In this document: piece after piece, positions 15,688 to 26,067 of the stretch
How the letters are laid out: each line of letters opens with the position of its first letter
Numbering within the stretch: the stretch's first letter is position 1
Source of the DNA: Bacteroidetes bacterium 46-16
GTDB lineage: Bacteria > Bacteroidota > Bacteroidia > Chitinophagales > Chitinophagaceae
DNA length: 64,000 nucleotides
Reading direction: 5' to 3'
NCBI GenBank assembly: GCA_001897835.1
Contig: MKUN01000028.1
Span: forward strand, 186,001-250,000
Notes under the pieces: model-generated
Databases searched by the model: none
What the model was told of the DNA's origin: nothing
The model's input: the letters and a program-made list of their open reading frames with translations, nothing else
Program-made: the position numbers and the translations under genes

Positions 15688-16242
15688 TCAGGCCAGCTGG
15701 TTCTTAATCGTGACGAGCCTGTTGCGTAACTGGAGGAGTGCCTGTCGCAGGTCGATTGACTGGCCTGCCATCTTTTTATGTTCTTTGAGCTTGGCTTTGG
15801 CCCCGCTGATGGTGTAGCCGCGCTCCTTGACCAGGTGATATATGGTACGGATCTCCTTTACCTGGGCCACGGTGTAGAGCCTGTCGCCCTTGCGCGTGGT
15901 GCGCACCTTCAGGGCAAACTCGTTGGTCCAGAAACGAATGTGGGATGTTTTTACATTGAACAGTTTGGCCACTTCACCGATAGCATAGTATTGCTTATCG
16001 CCTTTAAAGTCTTCGAGCAGGTCTTTGCCTTTTTTGGCTGATGGTATATATATATCCGGTATAGCTTCGGATGGGGCTTCCTCTTCTTTAACCTCCTGTT
16101 TCTGCACTTTTTTCTTTACCGGCTTTTCTTTTGGTTTTTCTTCTTCAGCCTTTGCTTTTTTTGCTGCACGGCCCCTGCCCACGGCATTTATCTCTTCCGG
16201 TACGATCTCTTCGCCAAAAAGGGTAAGAATTGTTTTGCTCAT
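15688..16242 (-). CDS. MerR-family regulator with Lys/Glu-rich N-terminus
   Basis: 184 residues from the ATG at 16242 (MSKTILTLFGEEIVPEE); an upstream ATG at 16278 adds 12 unlikely residues. The MerR winged helix-turn-helix lies at about 80-150 (YYAIGEVAKLFNVKTSHIRFWTNEF…KGDRLYTVAQVKEIRTIYHLVKERGYTI). It has no cysteines for metal sensing and no dimerising sensor domain beyond a short coiled end. The first 75 residues are a low-complexity run rich in Lys, Glu and Ala. This simple MerR type is widespread in Bacteroidota. Its target is unknown. Confidence 0.88.
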   Translation of the reverse strand: MSKTILTLFGEEIVPEEINAVGRGRAAKKAKAEEEKPKEKPVKKKVQKQEVKEEEAPSEAIPDIYIPSAKKGKDLLEDFKGDKQYYAIGEVAKLFNVKTSHIRFWTNEFALKVRTTRKGDRLYTVAQVKEIRTIYHLVKERGYTISGAKAKLKEHKKMAGQSIDLRQALLQLRNRLVTIKNQLA

Positions 16243-16293
16243 CAGTACAAAATAACGAAAGTTTAATAACGAAAACAATGGTGCGGTAAATAC

Positions 16294-18573
16294 TCAGAAG
16301 GGATAACCAATGGCCAGGTTGAGCACCAGGTTCTCCCTGCGCCAGGTGGGATCGCTGAAGTTGATGCGGTTAAAGACCCAACGTTCACCTTCTGGCAGCC
16401 AGGGCTTGCGTACCGGCATGCCGAGATCTAAGCGGAGCAGGAGTATCTTAAAGTCGAGGCGAAGGCCAAGGCCGAGATCGGCAGCCATCTCTTTATACGA
16501 TTGGGATGTGAACTTGCCACCCGGGAAAGCCGGGTTATCGCGGTAGAGCCATATATTGCCTGCATCGGCAAATATGGCGGTATTGATAAATTTGTAAATA
16601 TTGATACGCAGTTCTGAATTGCCCTCTACTTTAATATCGCCCAGGGTCTGTATATAGTTATTGGTGCCAAACACGTATTGCTCATTAAAAGTACCCGGCC
16701 CTACGAGCCTTGACCTGAAGCCGCGGAGGCTGCTATTGCCTCCGCTGTAGAACTGTTTCACATTAGGGAGTGAATAGGAGTTGCCGTAAGGATAACCAAA
16801 ACCGATCATGACCCTGTTGGCAAATTCGAAGCCGGGAAAAAATTTGAAATAATAGCGGGCATCGGCCTGCAGTTTTACATACTGGGCATAAGTGCTGCCC
16901 AGCAATTTTTGCGGGTTGTCATTATAATCGGCCTTTTGGGCGAGGCCAAGTATATTGCCGGACAGGTCGATCTTGCCATTCAAATAAAGATTGTTACGGT
17001 GCGGTGCCCCGGCCTGCGAGTTGTAGGTATATTCATAGGTAGGGCCCAGGATAATACCATTGAAAATCAGATTGCCGTAATAAAGGTTGAGGTTTTCCCT
17101 GCCAAGGGTATCGGTATGCACATAGGTAAAGTTGATGGGGTAAAGCTGGTGATCTTTACGAATATCTTCCTTCCAGTTATAGCCATAGGAAAATTTGTAG
17201 GAGTTGATGCGTAGCAGGTCGGACTGGGATTCATAACTATAGCTGCCCTTTATTAAAGTGCGTGGTATAAAGTAGCTGGATCCTTTGATATGCGCAAAAG
17301 GTACCAGGAAACGTGGGATGCTCAGCTCGGCTTCAGCGCCTGTATGATATATGTTGGGGCGTTTCGCCTGCCCGGCATACTGGGCCTCGAAGCCGCCGTT
17401 CAGCCTTATGATAAACTCTTCGGCCCCTTTGAATGTATTCCTGTTCTTCCAGCTGATACTGGCATTGCTGCCATAGCGGCTATCGTTTTGGGTGAGGCCG
17501 CCAAGCTGGAACTGTAATGATTTGCGGGGGAAAGGGGTAAGATAATAGTAAACGTCGAGCACGGAATCATTAAGCGGCTCGAACCTGTTCTTTACAAATT
17601 TGAAAGTGTTGAGGCTAACCAGCCTGTTGAGCGACATGTTCTGGTCTTTGCGGTTGTATTCTTCACCGGGTTTGAACTGCATGGCCTGTGTAAAGACATA
17701 GGGTTTGAATGTTTTTTTCGGGTCGACAACATAATAGCCATTATAAAATACTGCTTCTGCTTTACTGGTGTCCTGCTCCTTGCCTCTTAGCCTGTAATTG
17801 GGGTAAATATATACTTTGCCGATATCGTAAATGTTGAATGCCTGGTAGGGCACGGCACTGTCTTTTACGGTCACATACAGGTCGACCTTGTGATCACCAA
17901 CGGATGAATCGGCCTTGATGAGTATATAGTCGGCACTGAAATAGTAATAGCCAATTTCTTTAAGTCCCCTGTCGATGCGCTCGCGTTCTGCTTTGATGAG
18001 GTCGAGGTTGAAGGGCTGCCCGGGTTTTAGCAGGGTCTTATCCTCAAGGCCCGAAATATCTTTTGCAACGAGTGATGAATCGGACGGGAACACTGTTTTA
18101 TTGATGAGGTATTGAGGGCCGGTAACGATATCGAAGTAGGCCCGTGTTTTGCGGCTCTTCGAAGTTTCAGTATGTCCTGTTACTGTCGGGAAAAAGAAGC
18201 CTTTGTTTTGCAGGGTATTGGAGAGGATATCTTTATTTTTCTGCAGGTCGAAATTGCCGGCCAGTACGGGCGGTTCGCCGATCTTGTTGCGCAACCAGTT
18301 GCGCAGGCCTTTTTTCTTCTTAGGTTCGCCGGCAAGGTTGTACAGGCTAAGCTTAAGACGGATACCCAGTACTTTTGTATTGGGGCGCGGACGAACGGCC
18401 CCTTCCAGATCTTTCCTGATGACCTTTCGCTGTTTCGCGGTCACCTCATTATCGTTGATGCGCACCTTGCTGCCCACGAAAAGCGACTCACCTGAAGGCA
18501 GGTGCCTGCTATTGCTGCAAGCTGCCAGCAGCATAAGGGTGATCATGAACAGGTATGTGCTTATGGTCTTCAT
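16294..18573 (-). CDS. tamL: TamL: BamA/TamA-family outer-membrane lipoprotein
   Basis: 759 residues. A lipoprotein signal (LMLLAAC, Cys19) tethers the N-terminus, which distinguishes the Bacteroidota TamL from TamA. Next come three POTRA-like segments (about 25-330), then a 16-strand barrel with the Omp85 motif SLRGFR (about 645) and a C-terminal strand ending in Phe. With TamB it forms the translocation and assembly module that links inner and outer membranes and helps insert outer-membrane proteins or move phospholipids. Its ATG overlaps the end of tamB by 4 bases (ATGA), so the two are translationally coupled. Confidence 0.9.
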   Translation of the reverse strand: MKTISTYLFMITLMLLAACSNSRHLPSGESLFVGSKVRINDNEVTAKQRKVIRKDLEGAVRPRPNTKVLGIRLKLSLYNLAGEPKKKKGLRNWLRNKIGEPPVLAGNFDLQKNKDILSNTLQNKGFFFPTVTGHTETSKSRKTRAYFDIVTGPQYLINKTVFPSDSSLVAKDISGLEDKTLLKPGQPFNLDLIKAERERIDRGLKEIGYYYFSADYILIKADSSVGDHKVDLYVTVKDSAVPYQAFNIYDIGKVYIYPNYRLRGKEQDTSKAEAVFYNGYYVVDPKKTFKPYVFTQAMQFKPGEEYNRKDQNMSLNRLVSLNTFKFVKNRFEPLNDSVLDVYYYLTPFPRKSLQFQLGGLTQNDSRYGSNASISWKNRNTFKGAEEFIIRLNGGFEAQYAGQAKRPNIYHTGAEAELSIPRFLVPFAHIKGSSYFIPRTLIKGSYSYESQSDLLRINSYKFSYGYNWKEDIRKDHQLYPINFTYVHTDTLGRENLNLYYGNLIFNGIILGPTYEYTYNSQAGAPHRNNLYLNGKIDLSGNILGLAQKADYNDNPQKLLGSTYAQYVKLQADARYYFKFFPGFEFANRVMIGFGYPYGNSYSLPNVKQFYSGGNSSLRGFRSRLVGPGTFNEQYVFGTNNYIQTLGDIKVEGNSELRINIYKFINTAIFADAGNIWLYRDNPAFPGGKFTSQSYKEMAADLGLGLRLDFKILLLRLDLGMPVRKPWLPEGERWVFNRINFSDPTWRRENLVLNLAIGYPF

Positions 18574-21500
18574 TTAGTTGTGTCGGCTTTATCCACGTTT
18601 TTATCTTTTTCCTGTTCTGCCTTCTTCCTGCGGTGTTTCCTGAAAATGTGGCTGAACTTATTATAGTCCAGGCTTACGATAAAGTTCAAGCCCGTTTCGG
18701 TCACGTATCCTTCCAGCACACCTTCATCCTGCTCCTGCCGATAGGCACGGAGTACATAGCGGCCATCGGGTGTAAGGTCGTAATCGGCAGCAAGGTTGCC
18801 AGGGATGTAGCTGGCACCCTGGTTGTTATTGGCCGTTTGCGGGCCCTCAAGCTCAAAGTTGTTACCAACTGTTACTTTTAAGCGATCGTTGAGCAGTCTT
18901 TTTGATGCGGCTACATTCAGGTCGGTACGTTCTCTACGTTCCCCGGTGGTATAATCCTCGGACGAGGCAAGGTCGAGCGTGAGATCGATACCCTTTATAA
19001 GACCGCCAGCCAGTTTGTTCAGTTGCTCGCTCACAAAACGGCCCACACTCTGCTTGGCCACAAATGCCGCATTGGTGCTGCTGCCTGAAGAGAAGGGGTC
19101 TTCGGCAACAAAGCGGTTGAGTATGAGCAATGCGAATACCTGTTTATTCAACTCTGATGTATCCCTGCGCATCTGGCTTAATTTGGACTGAACGAGGTCT
19201 ATCTGCTCGGCCGACAGGCGATAGATCTTATTTTCGGGCAAGACGATATTGAATGTAATATTCGGTTTCATCAGCTCGCCTTTCAGAATGAGCTGTACCT
19301 GGAAGGGCAGGCGCTGCTTGTAATAGTTGAGTTGTGTAGGGTCGGGAACCTGTTTTTCTACGAGTTCGTATGGGGGTACATTAGCATCATAAACTGCGGT
19401 AATATCCAGTTGCGCATTAAGGGGGTCGCCAGCCAGGGAGATCATACTCCCTTTTTGTATCTGGAACTTACGTTTGATGAAATTATAATTGAACTGGTAA
19501 ACACCGTCATTCAGTTCATAAGTGCCGGTAACGGACATATTGCCCCCCGGATCGACAGAGGTATTCAATGCTGCAGTGCCCCTGACGCGCAGGAAATCGC
19601 CGGTAGACTGGTCTATTATCACACTGAATTCAGCTTCTTTGTCTACTTTGATATTTACATTAACATCAGATCCGGGCGACAGCGCGGTTTTGGGGGTGGT
19701 ATCTTTTATTCTAGGCTGTAATACATATTTATTTCCCGTATCGCTCATGTCCACAAAGGTTACAATGCCCTGCCTGCTCTGGATGCCGGGATCTTTCTGC
19801 GGTATGGTCACGTTGAATTTCGTATCCTTCAATATATTTAAGCTGCCGTCCACATTGGGTGCAGTGGGTGTGCCGCTAATATCAAGTTTAGTGGTTAAAA
19901 AGAGATCGCCATAAAATAATTTATTATTGAGACTTGTGGAGTGTAATGCGTGCCAGTCGCGTGCAGTGACATTAAGGGCCAGCTTAAGGTCGCGATAATT
20001 CTTTGTAATTATTTTACCATCTATTACTGCTTTATTCCCTGCACTGTCCAATATCTTGAATTTTGCGAAATCGATCCCTTCCTCAGTGAACACGATCTTT
20101 TCATTCGGCATGTTATAGAAGGCATTGAGCATTGTTACCGTTGTGCTTAACTGGTCGGTATGCAGCTCGCCAAGTATCAGTGGTGCATCGGCCATGCCCT
20201 TAATGTGCAATTGCCCCCGGATGTAACCGGAGCTGTTTTTGATTTGGTGACCGGTAAACCCTTCCATGCTTTGCAGGTTAAGTGCATTCAGCTTAAGGTC
20301 CATGTCGAAGCTATTGTTGTTGACAGGCGTAGGATAGTATAAGCCTTTCAGTGAAATGTCATTGCCACGCCCATCGATCTTCACATCTGCATCAATAGCA
20401 CCTGGCCTGGTATTGTTGACGTCTATGTGCAAATTGCCTACAGTATCGCCCAGCACCGATAAGTTCTGCACCTGTAATTTGCCTGCCATTTTGGGGTCAG
20501 GCTGCAGTTGCATGATATTGATATCGCCACCCAATATGCCATTGGCCAGCAAAACAGTATCCTTGCTTATTACATCTGTGATGTTTGCCAGGAGGAAATT
20601 GCTGATGTCGACCTTTATGGGTGCATTAGGTGTTGGTGTCTCGCTGTTTACTTTTAAATACTGGCCGCCATTGCTGATGTTAAAATTTTGTACGTATAAA
20701 CCTTCTTTAGCCATGGCTATTTTATTCGGCTGCGACACATCCCAGGTGTCGTAATTGAGTTTAAGGCCGGGGCGCAGGCGCACCAATTGTGTATCGCCCT
20801 GCTGCTCTAAAGATGCAGAAAGGGCAAAACGTTCTTTTTCGGAAGAATCGGATATGCTCAGGTCTGTACTTACAGAATGCGCTGTAATGTCACCGCTTGC
20901 CTTCGTTTTAAAGAAGTGCATATTTGCCGCGCTTATCTCATCAACCGTTACGTTGTAGGTCATAGCTGAATCACTCCCGCTTACATGTGCTTCGCCTTTA
21001 TTTATCGTATTGCTGCCATAAGTTATTTGCGGCATTATGACATTGAGCATCAACAGGCGTGGTTGTAATTTACCGTCAATATGTATTGTGTCCAGCGATT
21101 TTAATTCGGGCAATATTCCATGTAGTATGGGCCTGTCTGATATGTTCGCAACCAGGTTCAGTTCATATGATGCGGGCAAAGAATCCTGTTCGACCGGATG
21201 CTTCATTGCAGCAAATCCATTGGCCGTATCCGTGCCCATGTAATGCCTGTTGATATTTTCCTGTATGATATCGCCCAGTTTAGTAAGTGGTGTCTTGCCG
21301 CTGATATGTGCTTTCAGGGCGTCGAAATCCAGTACAATATTCTGCCCGGTATCTGCTGCAGGTTTAGAGGAGACATAGAGGCTATCGGTAACATAGCGTT
21401 TACCATCAGCCACAATTACGGGATCGCGCCATACCAGGATGCCATCGGGGTAGTCGGGGTTCAGGCTCGGGAAATCCATGTCGATGGTGCCCCTTGTGCG

Positions 21501-23636
21501 CAACTCGGTCTTATATAATTTCAGTGCCTGGAAGTTAATGCTGTCCATTTGCAGGGTGCCCTTCACTGCAGCATATTTACCGCGCATGTCGGCATGGGCA
21601 TTTAAAGCCAGCCGTGCATTGGGGTCATCAACATTAACAATAATATCCGCTAATTGTGCTGCTACCTTCCCTTTCAGGCTGATGTCGTGATAGGCATAGC
21701 CTTTAAGTTCTGCACTTTTTATGGCCCCGTCTATTGCAGCGGTCATGGTCTTGATGTCAAGCCCCCGACCTTTTATTTTAAGATCGGCTGTTACAGGGCC
21801 CAGCAGGCTGTCTTTTTTCAGTATGCGTCCCAGGTTTAATTGGTTGGTCTTTACATACATATCATAGCGTTCCCTGCCTTTGCCTGGCGACATATTTACG
21901 TAGCCCTTTACAGCAGCAGTTCCATCTGTACTGGTTACCAGCAGTGCCGTATTATAATCTTTGGCGGTGCCGGATATCTTTCCACGGGCCGTGAACTTAT
22001 TGGGTATGCGTATTTGCGCTATGGAACCCGGCGGCAATATGTCTTCAAGGTCGTTGCGCGAAGATTGCAGTTTGGCAATATCCAAATCGTAATTGAGTTT
22101 ATCCGCATCCGGCAAGCCATTTAATTTCCCTTTGACATCAACTTCGGTATTGCCAAGGCCTGAAAGCTTGAATTTATTGATATTCAGCGCCCGCATATAG
22201 CCATATATGGCGGCATCGAGCCGTAGCCTGCCGTTACGGTTCCTTTTGAAAAGATCCTGCTGTTGCATTTGGGGTGCAAAGAGCAAAATGTCATGAATAC
22301 CGACAATGCTGTTCTTTAAATTAACAGCCAGCATCATTGCCCCCATATTTGTTTTCAGTGCATCGAGCGATGGATAGGCGACCTGCAGGTAATCCTGTAA
22401 AATAGTATTGGGTGTTTGCAGGTAAAATTGCCTGAGCACTGCCCCCTGTGGGTTATATGCAAACTGCGTGTGCAGTTCATACAGGTCAAGGCCGCTTTGC
22501 TCTTTTACTGCAAGATGTTTGATATTACCGTTTATGGTATCGCCGGTATAAAGGATGTTATTGGCATCAAGGCCCAGTTGCTGAATGCCGAGGTGTGCAT
22601 AGTCGATCCCATACTTTTGCCGGGGCTCATTGTCATTATCCATGGCAAAGTTTATCCCCTTCAGTTGTACCTGGCGGGCTACAACATGCCAGTTGCTTTG
22701 GGGCAATGTATCAGCCAGTGTATCCATCTTTCCCGGTATGTAAGATCGTTTGCCTATTACCAGTTTTATACCTGTCGTGTCCAGTTGCAACTTGTTCAGG
22801 ATCACTTTTTGTTTGGCAAGGTCAAATAGCTCAGGTTGCAGTTGCAGCTTAGCCAATGCGAGATCAAAACGCATCTTATTGAGCTTGTTGTCATAATTAA
22901 GAGCTATGTGCTGTAGTTGTATATCATCAGCGGCAAGTTTGAACTGCGTGTCTTTTTTGCCGGTATCGGGTGCAGGTGGCAGGTAAGAGGTATCCTGCAT
23001 GAAAACAGTTTTAAGACCGGCTACGGATAGCTCCTTTAGCCTGAAATCCATGCTGTCGAGGTCCATCTTTTTCATCCGCAGGTTTAATTTATCCAGGTCG
23101 AGGGCCAGCCTTGTGCCCCCGGTATAATCGTCGAAGCGAATATGGATATCGTCGAAGACCAGTCGTTTAATGTCAATTACAAGCGGAGCAGAGGAAGTGT
23201 CTTTGGCCGTAGTTTCCTTTTTGGTTTTGGGTTTATCTCCTGCAAAAGCCGTTATGATGTAGGAAAAATTGAAATTGGTATCGGGAGCATTACGGTATAT
23301 GTGTGCATGGATGCCTGAAAGATGTATTTGTTTAATATCTACCTGCTTTTTCAACAGCTTTAGCATGTCGATATCTACCCTGAGCTCCCCGGCGGCCAGC
23401 AAGGTATCTTTTGCCTGGTCTTTTAAAAGCACATCTTTAAGTACGACCATTTTGGGTAAGCCATAACCCAGTTCACCAATATATACCTCGGTTTTTAGCT
23501 TTTTTTGCAGAAATGCAACAACTTTATTTTTAATGAGATTTTTAGCATAGGGTGTGTTCAGTACGATTATAAGCAACAAAAGCAGTATAAGGATACCGCC
23601 TAATATGTAGCCTATGGTTTTCAGTACTTTGTGCAT
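18570..23636 (-). CDS. tamB: TamB: translocation and assembly module inner-membrane protein
   Basis: 1688 residues with an N-terminal membrane anchor (about 9-27, GYILGGILILLLLLIIVLN), an AsmA-like start (YAKNLIKNKVVAFLQKKLKTEVYIGELG) and a very long beta-taco body of repeated amphipathic strands, closing with the DUF490 domain (about 1200-1688; …KGDITAHS…GVYQFNYNFIKRKFQIQKGSMI…). It spans the periplasm, forming a hydrophobic groove that conducts lipid or assembling protein to TamL. It is first in the operon, with TamL directly downstream. A -7-like TACATTTTG on the minus strand just before the ATG is a near match to the promoter consensus. Confidence 0.92.
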   Translation of the reverse strand: MHKVLKTIGYILGGILILLLLLIIVLNTPYAKNLIKNKVVAFLQKKLKTEVYIGELGYGLPKMVVLKDVLLKDQAKDTLLAAGELRVDIDMLKLLKKQVDIKQIHLSGIHAHIYRNAPDTNFNFSYIITAFAGDKPKTKKETTAKDTSSAPLVIDIKRLVFDDIHIRFDDYTGGTRLALDLDKLNLRMKKMDLDSMDFRLKELSVAGLKTVFMQDTSYLPPAPDTGKKDTQFKLAADDIQLQHIALNYDNKLNKMRFDLALAKLQLQPELFDLAKQKVILNKLQLDTTGIKLVIGKRSYIPGKMDTLADTLPQSNWHVVARQVQLKGINFAMDNDNEPRQKYGIDYAHLGIQQLGLDANNILYTGDTINGNIKHLAVKEQSGLDLYELHTQFAYNPQGAVLRQFYLQTPNTILQDYLQVAYPSLDALKTNMGAMMLAVNLKNSIVGIHDILLFAPQMQQQDLFKRNRNGRLRLDAAIYGYMRALNINKFKLSGLGNTEVDVKGKLNGLPDADKLNYDLDIAKLQSSRNDLEDILPPGSIAQIRIPNKFTARGKISGTAKDYNTALLVTSTDGTAAVKGYVNMSPGKGRERYDMYVKTNQLNLGRILKKDSLLGPVTADLKIKGRGLDIKTMTAAIDGAIKSAELKGYAYHDISLKGKVAAQLADIIVNVDDPNARLALNAHADMRGKYAAVKGTLQMDSINFQALKLYKTELRTRGTIDMDFPSLNPDYPDGILVWRDPVIVADGKRYVTDSLYVSSKPAADTGQNIVLDFDALKAHISGKTPLTKLGDIIQENINRHYMGTDTANGFAAMKHPVEQDSLPASYELNLVANISDRPILHGILPELKSLDTIHIDGKLQPRLLMLNVIMPQITYGSNTINKGEAHVSGSDSAMTYNVTVDEISAANMHFFKTKASGDITAHSVSTDLSISDSSEKERFALSASLEQQGDTQLVRLRPGLKLNYDTWDVSQPNKIAMAKEGLYVQNFNISNGGQYLKVNSETPTPNAPIKVDISNFLLANITDVISKDTVLLANGILGGDINIMQLQPDPKMAGKLQVQNLSVLGDTVGNLHIDVNNTRPGAIDADVKIDGRGNDISLKGLYYPTPVNNNSFDMDLKLNALNLQSMEGFTGHQIKNSSGYIRGQLHIKGMADAPLILGELHTDQLSTTVTMLNAFYNMPNEKIVFTEEGIDFAKFKILDSAGNKAVIDGKIITKNYRDLKLALNVTARDWHALHSTSLNNKLFYGDLFLTTKLDISGTPTAPNVDGSLNILKDTKFNVTIPQKDPGIQSRQGIVTFVDMSDTGNKYVLQPRIKDTTPKTALSPGSDVNVNIKVDKEAEFSVIIDQSTGDFLRVRGTAALNTSVDPGGNMSVTGTYELNDGVYQFNYNFIKRKFQIQKGSMISLAGDPLNAQLDITAVYDANVPPYELVEKQVPDPTQLNYYKQRLPFQVQLILKGELMKPNITFNIVLPENKIYRLSAEQIDLVQSKLSQMRRDTSELNKQVFALLILNRFVAEDPFSSGSSTNAAFVAKQSVGRFVSEQLNKLAGGLIKGIDLTLDLASSEDYTTGERRERTDLNVAASKRLLNDRLKVTVGNNFELEGPQTANNNQGASYIPGNLAADYDLTPDGRYVLRAYRQEQDEGVLEGYVTETGLNFIVSLDYNKFSHIFRKHRRKKAEQEKDKNVDKADTTK

Positions 23637-23776
23637 GTGTCAAAATGTATAAAAAAACTATACCCAGCCCCTGCCAGGTAGCAATTTTGCCCCAAAATAT
23701 AGGCTCTAGGACCCTTAAAAAACTGCCATTTTTACATTGGTAAGTAATTTGATGCTATAGAAATAAAAAAATAGAT

Positions 23777-24478
23777 ATGGGTGCATATATGGGTTATTGG
23801 GTGCTTGCAGGGATCCTTTTCCTTGTGGGTATGGCTGTAAGCAATACCTTAAAGCGTAAGTTCAAAGAGTATGGGGAACAGCCTTTAGCGGCCGGGCTGA
23901 GTGGTAAGGAAGTAGCGGAAAAGATGCTGCGTGAAAATGGCATCTATGATGTACAGGTGATCAGTGCGAACGGTTTCCTGAGCGACCACTACAATCCCGC
24001 CGAAAAGACAGTGAACTTAAGCCCCGCTGTATATAGCGGGCACAGTATAGCATCGGCCGCTGTAGCGGCCCACGAGTGCGGCCATGCTGTGCAGCATGCT
24101 ACCGCATATAGCATGCTGGGCCTGCGGAGCGCGCTGGTACCTATAGTAAATATCAGCACAACGTTATCTCAATGGGTGATACTGGCGGGGCTTGGTGTTA
24201 TGGGTTTTGGTGGCGGTAACCAGTTGGTACTGCTTATCGGTATCATACTGTTTTCGGCATCTACCATTTTTTCACTGATTACCCTACCGGTGGAGTATGA
24301 TGCCAGCGCCAGGGCCCTGAAATGGATGGAAGCCAGCGGACTTACCGGCAGAGGGGAGCATGACAAGGCCGCCGATGCCCTTAAATGGGCGGCAAGGACC
24401 TACCTGGTGGCCGCTGTGAGTTCGGTAGCGACATTACTTTATTATATACTGGTATTTTTAAATCGAAGCAGGGACTAA
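23777..24478 (+). CDS. Membrane zinc metallopeptidase, YugP type
   Basis: 233 residues. The zinc motif H99-E100-C-G-H103 (AAHECGHAVQHATAY) lies between an N-terminal membrane segment (about 6-24) and two or three C-terminal ones (about 125-170 and 210-230). A conserved NLSPAVYSG precedes the motif. This is the YugP-like neutral zinc protease family, whose substrates are not established. It is convergent with nothing and is followed 82 bases later by the persulfide dioxygenase gene, probably as a separate unit. Confidence 0.88.
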   Translation: MGAYMGYWVLAGILFLVGMAVSNTLKRKFKEYGEQPLAAGLSGKEVAEKMLRENGIYDVQVISANGFLSDHYNPAEKTVNLSPAVYSGHSIASAAVAAHECGHAVQHATAYSMLGLRSALVPIVNISTTLSQWVILAGLGVMGFGGGNQLVLLIGIILFSASTIFSLITLPVEYDASARALKWMEASGLTGRGEHDKAADALKWAARTYLVAAVSSVATLLYYILVFLNRSRD

Positions 24479-24560
24479 GCGCGGATTACGTAATTTCGCA
24501 GCGATAGTAAAGCGGTATCAACCCGGCTTTTTTCATTTTTTATTATAGAACAGGTATTAC

Positions 24561-25964
24561 ATGCAAATAGAGCAATTATATACAGGCTGCCTGAGTGAAG
24601 CAGCTTATTTTATCAGCAGTGATGGTGAGGCAGCGGTAATAGATCCCCTGCGTGATGTGGATGCCTATATCAACATGGCTAAGGAAAAAGGTGTCGAGAT
24701 CAAATACATCTTCGAAACGCATTTTCATGCCGATTTTGTAAGTGGCCACCTGGAACTGTCGAAGAAGACCGGTGCCCCCATTGTTTACGGGCCACAGACC
24801 AATGCCAAATTCCCCTTTCACCTGGCAAAAGATGGGGAGGAATTCCATATTGGCAAGCTGAAGCTGAAAGTATTGCATACCCCGGGGCATACCCTTGAAA
24901 GTACCTGCTACCTGCTTGAAGACGAAAGCGGCAAGCCGTATTGTGTGTTTACCGGTGATACTTTGTTTGTAGGCGATGTAGGCCGTCCTGACCTGTTTAG
25001 CGGTGATATGAGTAAAGAAGAACTGGCGGGTATGATGTATGACAGCCTGAACACGAAAATAAAAACGCTGGACGACAGCGTGATCGTGTACCCGGCTCAT
25101 GGACCGGGCTCATCATGCGGCAAATCTTTAGGACCGGAAACGTTCAGTACCATAGGTGCCCAAAAGAAGTCCAATTATGCCCTGCAGGATATGAGCAAGG
25201 AAGATTTTATCAAAACAGTTACAGATGGTTTATCCAGTCCGCCGGCTTATTTCCCGATCAATGCCCGCATCAATAAAGAAGGTTACGCCGGTATGGATGA
25301 GGTGATGGAACAGGGATTACAAGCACTTCCGATAGCTGCATTTAAAGAAAAAGTGCAGGATGGCGCATGGATACTGGATACCCGCGCGGCAACTGTATTT
25401 ACAGAAGGTTTTGTTCCTGAATCGATCAATATAGGGCTTGAAGGAAGATTTGCCGAATGGGCAGGCAGTTTACTGCCCTTTAACCAGCCGCTGGTATTGG
25501 TTGCAGAAGAAGGAAAGGAAAAGGAAAGCCTGGTAAGGCTGGCAAGAGTGGGTATAGATAAAGTGCTGGGCTACCTGGAAGGCGGCTTTGAAAAATGGAA
25601 AAGCGCAGGTGAGGAAATAGACCTCATCATAGACATAGAACCGGATGAGCTGGCAATGGACATGCCACATGATAACAGGCTGGAAGTAATAGACGTGCGT
25701 AAAGCCACGGAGTTTGCCGCTGGGCATGTGAAAGGCGCTGTAAATACGCCCCTCGATACCTTGATGGATCCCGTTAATGTGGCCATGATAGATACGGAGA
25801 ACAACCTGTATGTGCACTGTGCCGGTGGTTATCGTTCCGTGATCGCTGCATCGCTGCTGAAGCGACAGGGCTATCATAACCTGAGGAATGTATTAGGCGG
25901 CTACAGCAAAATAAAGCAGGTAAAAGGAATACCTAAAGTAAGCCCCACACAGGAAGCAGTGTAA
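24561..25964 (+). CDS. CstB-like persulfide dioxygenase–rhodanese fusion
   Basis: 467 residues with three domains. The first (1-240) is a metallo-beta-lactamase-type persulfide dioxygenase: H54-x-H56-x-D58 (THFHAD), H110 (HTPGH), D133 (TGDTLF) and H180 (PAHG), oxidising persulfides to sulfite. The second (about 255-350) is a rhodanese fold without the catalytic cysteine. The third (about 375-460) is an intact rhodanese with Cys420 in HCAGGYRS. This order (dioxygenase, pseudo-rhodanese, rhodanese) is that of CstB, which detoxifies persulfides to thiosulfate. No sulfide:quinone reductase or CstR regulator is beside it. It ends in a strong terminator. Confidence 0.9.
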   Translation: MQIEQLYTGCLSEAAYFISSDGEAAVIDPLRDVDAYINMAKEKGVEIKYIFETHFHADFVSGHLELSKKTGAPIVYGPQTNAKFPFHLAKDGEEFHIGKLKLKVLHTPGHTLESTCYLLEDESGKPYCVFTGDTLFVGDVGRPDLFSGDMSKEELAGMMYDSLNTKIKTLDDSVIVYPAHGPGSSCGKSLGPETFSTIGAQKKSNYALQDMSKEDFIKTVTDGLSSPPAYFPINARINKEGYAGMDEVMEQGLQALPIAAFKEKVQDGAWILDTRAATVFTEGFVPESINIGLEGRFAEWAGSLLPFNQPLVLVAEEGKEKESLVRLARVGIDKVLGYLEGGFEKWKSAGEEIDLIIDIEPDELAMDMPHDNRLEVIDVRKATEFAAGHVKGAVNTPLDTLMDPVNVAMIDTENNLYVHCAGGYRSVIAASLLKRQGYHNLRNVLGGYSKIKQVKGIPKVSPTQEAV

Positions 25965-26030
25965 GCACACAATAAAAACGGTAAGCTGGACGTTAAAGGT
26001 TCAAGCGAGCGAAATATTAGTATAAAGCGA

Positions 26031-26067
26031 TAGCCGGCAGCCTCAAAACTGCCGGCTACCCTTTTTT
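26031..26067 (+). terminator. Rho-independent terminator of the cstB-like gene
   Basis: TAGCCGGCAG (26031-26040), 8-base loop, CTGCCGGCTA (26049-26058), then CCC and six T that overlap the end of the convergent murA. Confidence 0.85.
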
